From Acidimicrobiaceae bacterium (GTDB lineage Bacteria > Actinomycetota > Acidimicrobiia > Acidimicrobiales > Ilumatobacteraceae): DNA of 7,438 nt. Under the pieces are notes generated by a model. That model was not told where the DNA came from and ran no database searches. It worked only from the letters and a program-made list of their open reading frames with translations. Location: the NCBI GenBank assembly GCA_947486675.1, contig CANKUF010000031.1, positions 1 to 7,438 of the forward strand. The letters run 5' to 3'. The translations under genes and the position numbers were made by a program. Below, piece by piece: positions 6,359 to 7,438 of this stretch. Each line of letters starts with the position of its first letter. The stretch's first letter is position 1.

Positions 6359-6369
6359 CAGTGCAAAGA

Positions 6370-7438
6370 CTAACTGTTGAGGTTGATCATCACGTGCTTA
6401 ATGCGCGTGTAGTCATCTAGTGCGTACATCGAGAGGTCCTTGCCGTAGCCAGACTTCTTGTAGCCACCGTGTGGCATTTCGGCCACCATCGGGATGTGAG
6501 TGTTCACCCACACGCAACCGAAGTCGAGGTTCTTCGTCATGCGCATGGCTCGACCGAGGTCACGAGTCCAGACCGACGATGCAAGTGCGAAGTCCACGCC
6601 GTTCGCCCACTTCAGAGCCTCTTCTTCATCGCTGAACTTCTGCACCGTAATTACTGGTCCGAAGATCTCGTTCTGAATCATTTCATCGCTTTGCAAGAGG
6701 TCGGAGACCACAGTTGGCTCAAAGAAGTAACCCTTGCTGCCAATCTGCGAGCCACCAGTGTTGACCTTGCCATGCTTTGGCACTCGGTCAAGGAACCCTG
6801 CAACTTTGCTGAGGTGGACATTGTTGTTCAATGGCCCGTACAGCACGTCTTCATCTGGCCGTCCTGTTTTCGTCTTCTTCGCCTGTTCGGTAAGCAGCGT
6901 GACGAAATCGTTGTACACCTTCGGGCCGGCAATGACACGTGTTGCTGCGGTGCAATCCTGCCCACCGTTGAAGTAACCAGTCATAGCAATTGTTTCTGCA
7001 GCGAGTTCCAAATCGGCGTCATCAAAAATGATGACTGGAGCTTTGCCACCGAGTTCGAGGTGTAGACGCTTCAACGACTTTGATGCACCAGCTGCAACTT
7101 CCATACCTGCGCGAACAGAACCAGTTACCGAAACCATTCCAGGAATGTCGTGATCAACCATTGCGCGACCGGTATCGCGGTCTCCACACACGACGTTAAG
7201 AACACCTGGAGGCAAAATGTCACCAATGATTTTTGCAACAAGTGCTGTTGAAGCAGGAGTGGTGTCGCTTGGCTTCAACACTGTGGTGTTACCAGCGGCA
7301 ATTGCTGGAATGAACTTCCACACTCCCATCATGAGTGGGTAGTTCCATGGTGCAACTTGTGCGCATACGCCAATTGGCTCACGACGTATATATGAGGTGA
7401 AGTTTGGTACGTATTCTCCGGCACTCTTTCCCTCAAGC
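6370..7438 (-). CDS. patD: Gamma-aminobutyraldehyde dehydrogenase (aldehyde dehydrogenase family), 5' end outside window
   Basis: NAD-dependent cytoplasmic enzyme converting 4-aminobutanal, made from putrescine, to GABA. The frame stays open to the window edge, giving 355 C-terminal residues of an expected 470-480, so the first 115-125 are missing; the ATG at 7330-7332 is internal. Visible aldehyde dehydrogenase hallmarks (numbered from the edge): PWNYP with catalytic-site Asn32, LKPSD with Lys55, the G-motif [16 protein letters not shown] with general-base Glu128, GQDCTAA with catalytic Cys162, and EIFGPV near 250. The assignment to the PatD/YdcW type rather than other members rests on [47 protein letters not shown] and the C-terminal [12 protein letters not shown], which closely follow E. 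coli PatD as I remember it. A betaine-aldehyde role is less likely given the adjacent pot genes. It is the first visible gene of the operon, 11 bases before potA. Confidence 0.92.
   Translation of the reverse strand, partial: LEGKSAGEYVPNFTSYIRREPIGVCAQVAPWNYPLMMGVWKFIPAIAAGNTTVLKPSDTTPASTALVAKIIGDILPPGVLNVVCGDRDTGRAMVDHDIPGMVSVTGSVRAGMEVAAGASKSLKRLHLELGGKAPVIIFDDADLELAAETIAMTGYFNGGQDCTAATRVIAGPKVYNDFVTLLTEQAKKTKTGRPDEDVLYGPLNNNVHLSKVAGFLDRVPKHGKVNTGGSQIGSKGYFFEPTVVSDLLQSDEMIQNEIFGPVITVQKFSDEEEALKWANGVDFALASSVWTRDLGRAMRMTKNLDFGCVWVNTHIPMVAEMPHGGYKKSGYGKDLSMYALDDYTRIKHVMINLNS

Overview
The window looks like ordinary chromosome of an actinomycete-type bacterium (Actinomycetota) of moderate GC, close to half by eye. 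The evidence is a DUF3499-like protein, a family I know only from Actinobacteria, a Tat-type lipoprotein signal on the solute-binding protein, and an RlmN C-terminus of actinobacterial style. A member of Acidimicrobiia is possible, but that is a guess. Almost every base is coding and the longest gap between genes is 30 bases. No tRNA, rRNA, CRISPR array, insertion sequence or integration site was seen.

Layout: on the plus strand, bases 1-486 hold the C-terminal part of rlmN. Everything else is one tightly packed minus-strand array, read from the right edge to the left: gamma-aminobutyraldehyde dehydrogenase (patD, start cut off), potA (ATPase), potD (binding lipoprotein), potB and potC (permeases), a membrane-anchored J-domain protein, a DUF3499-like zinc-ribbon-type protein, and a small SRPBCC-fold protein. 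Spacings on the minus strand are +11, +30 (+36 with the preferred potD start), +26 (potD-potB), -4 (potB-potC), -1 (potC-J protein), +25 and -1 bases. This suggests one operon with much translational coupling. Its promoter should lie to the right of the window.

The first five genes form a coherent pathway. PotABCD imports a polyamine, and PatD oxidises the 4-aminobutanal formed from putrescine to GABA. The missing step, a putrescine aminotransferase, an oxidase or a related enzyme, is expected upstream, outside the window. The last three genes have no evident link to polyamines and may be carried along by read-through.

The rlmN and SRPBCC genes converge and overlap by 23 bases. Each stop codon lies in an inverted repeat placed inside the opposing gene: a strong one at 442-472, best folded in the minus-strand transcript, and a weaker one at 483-505. 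These may be a pair of nested terminators. The other points worth a look are the J protein's extracytoplasmic four-cysteine domain, an N-terminal two-helix extension on PotB, the start choice of potD, and a hairpin that fills the gap before the DUF3499 gene. I do not see a clearly new biological system here.
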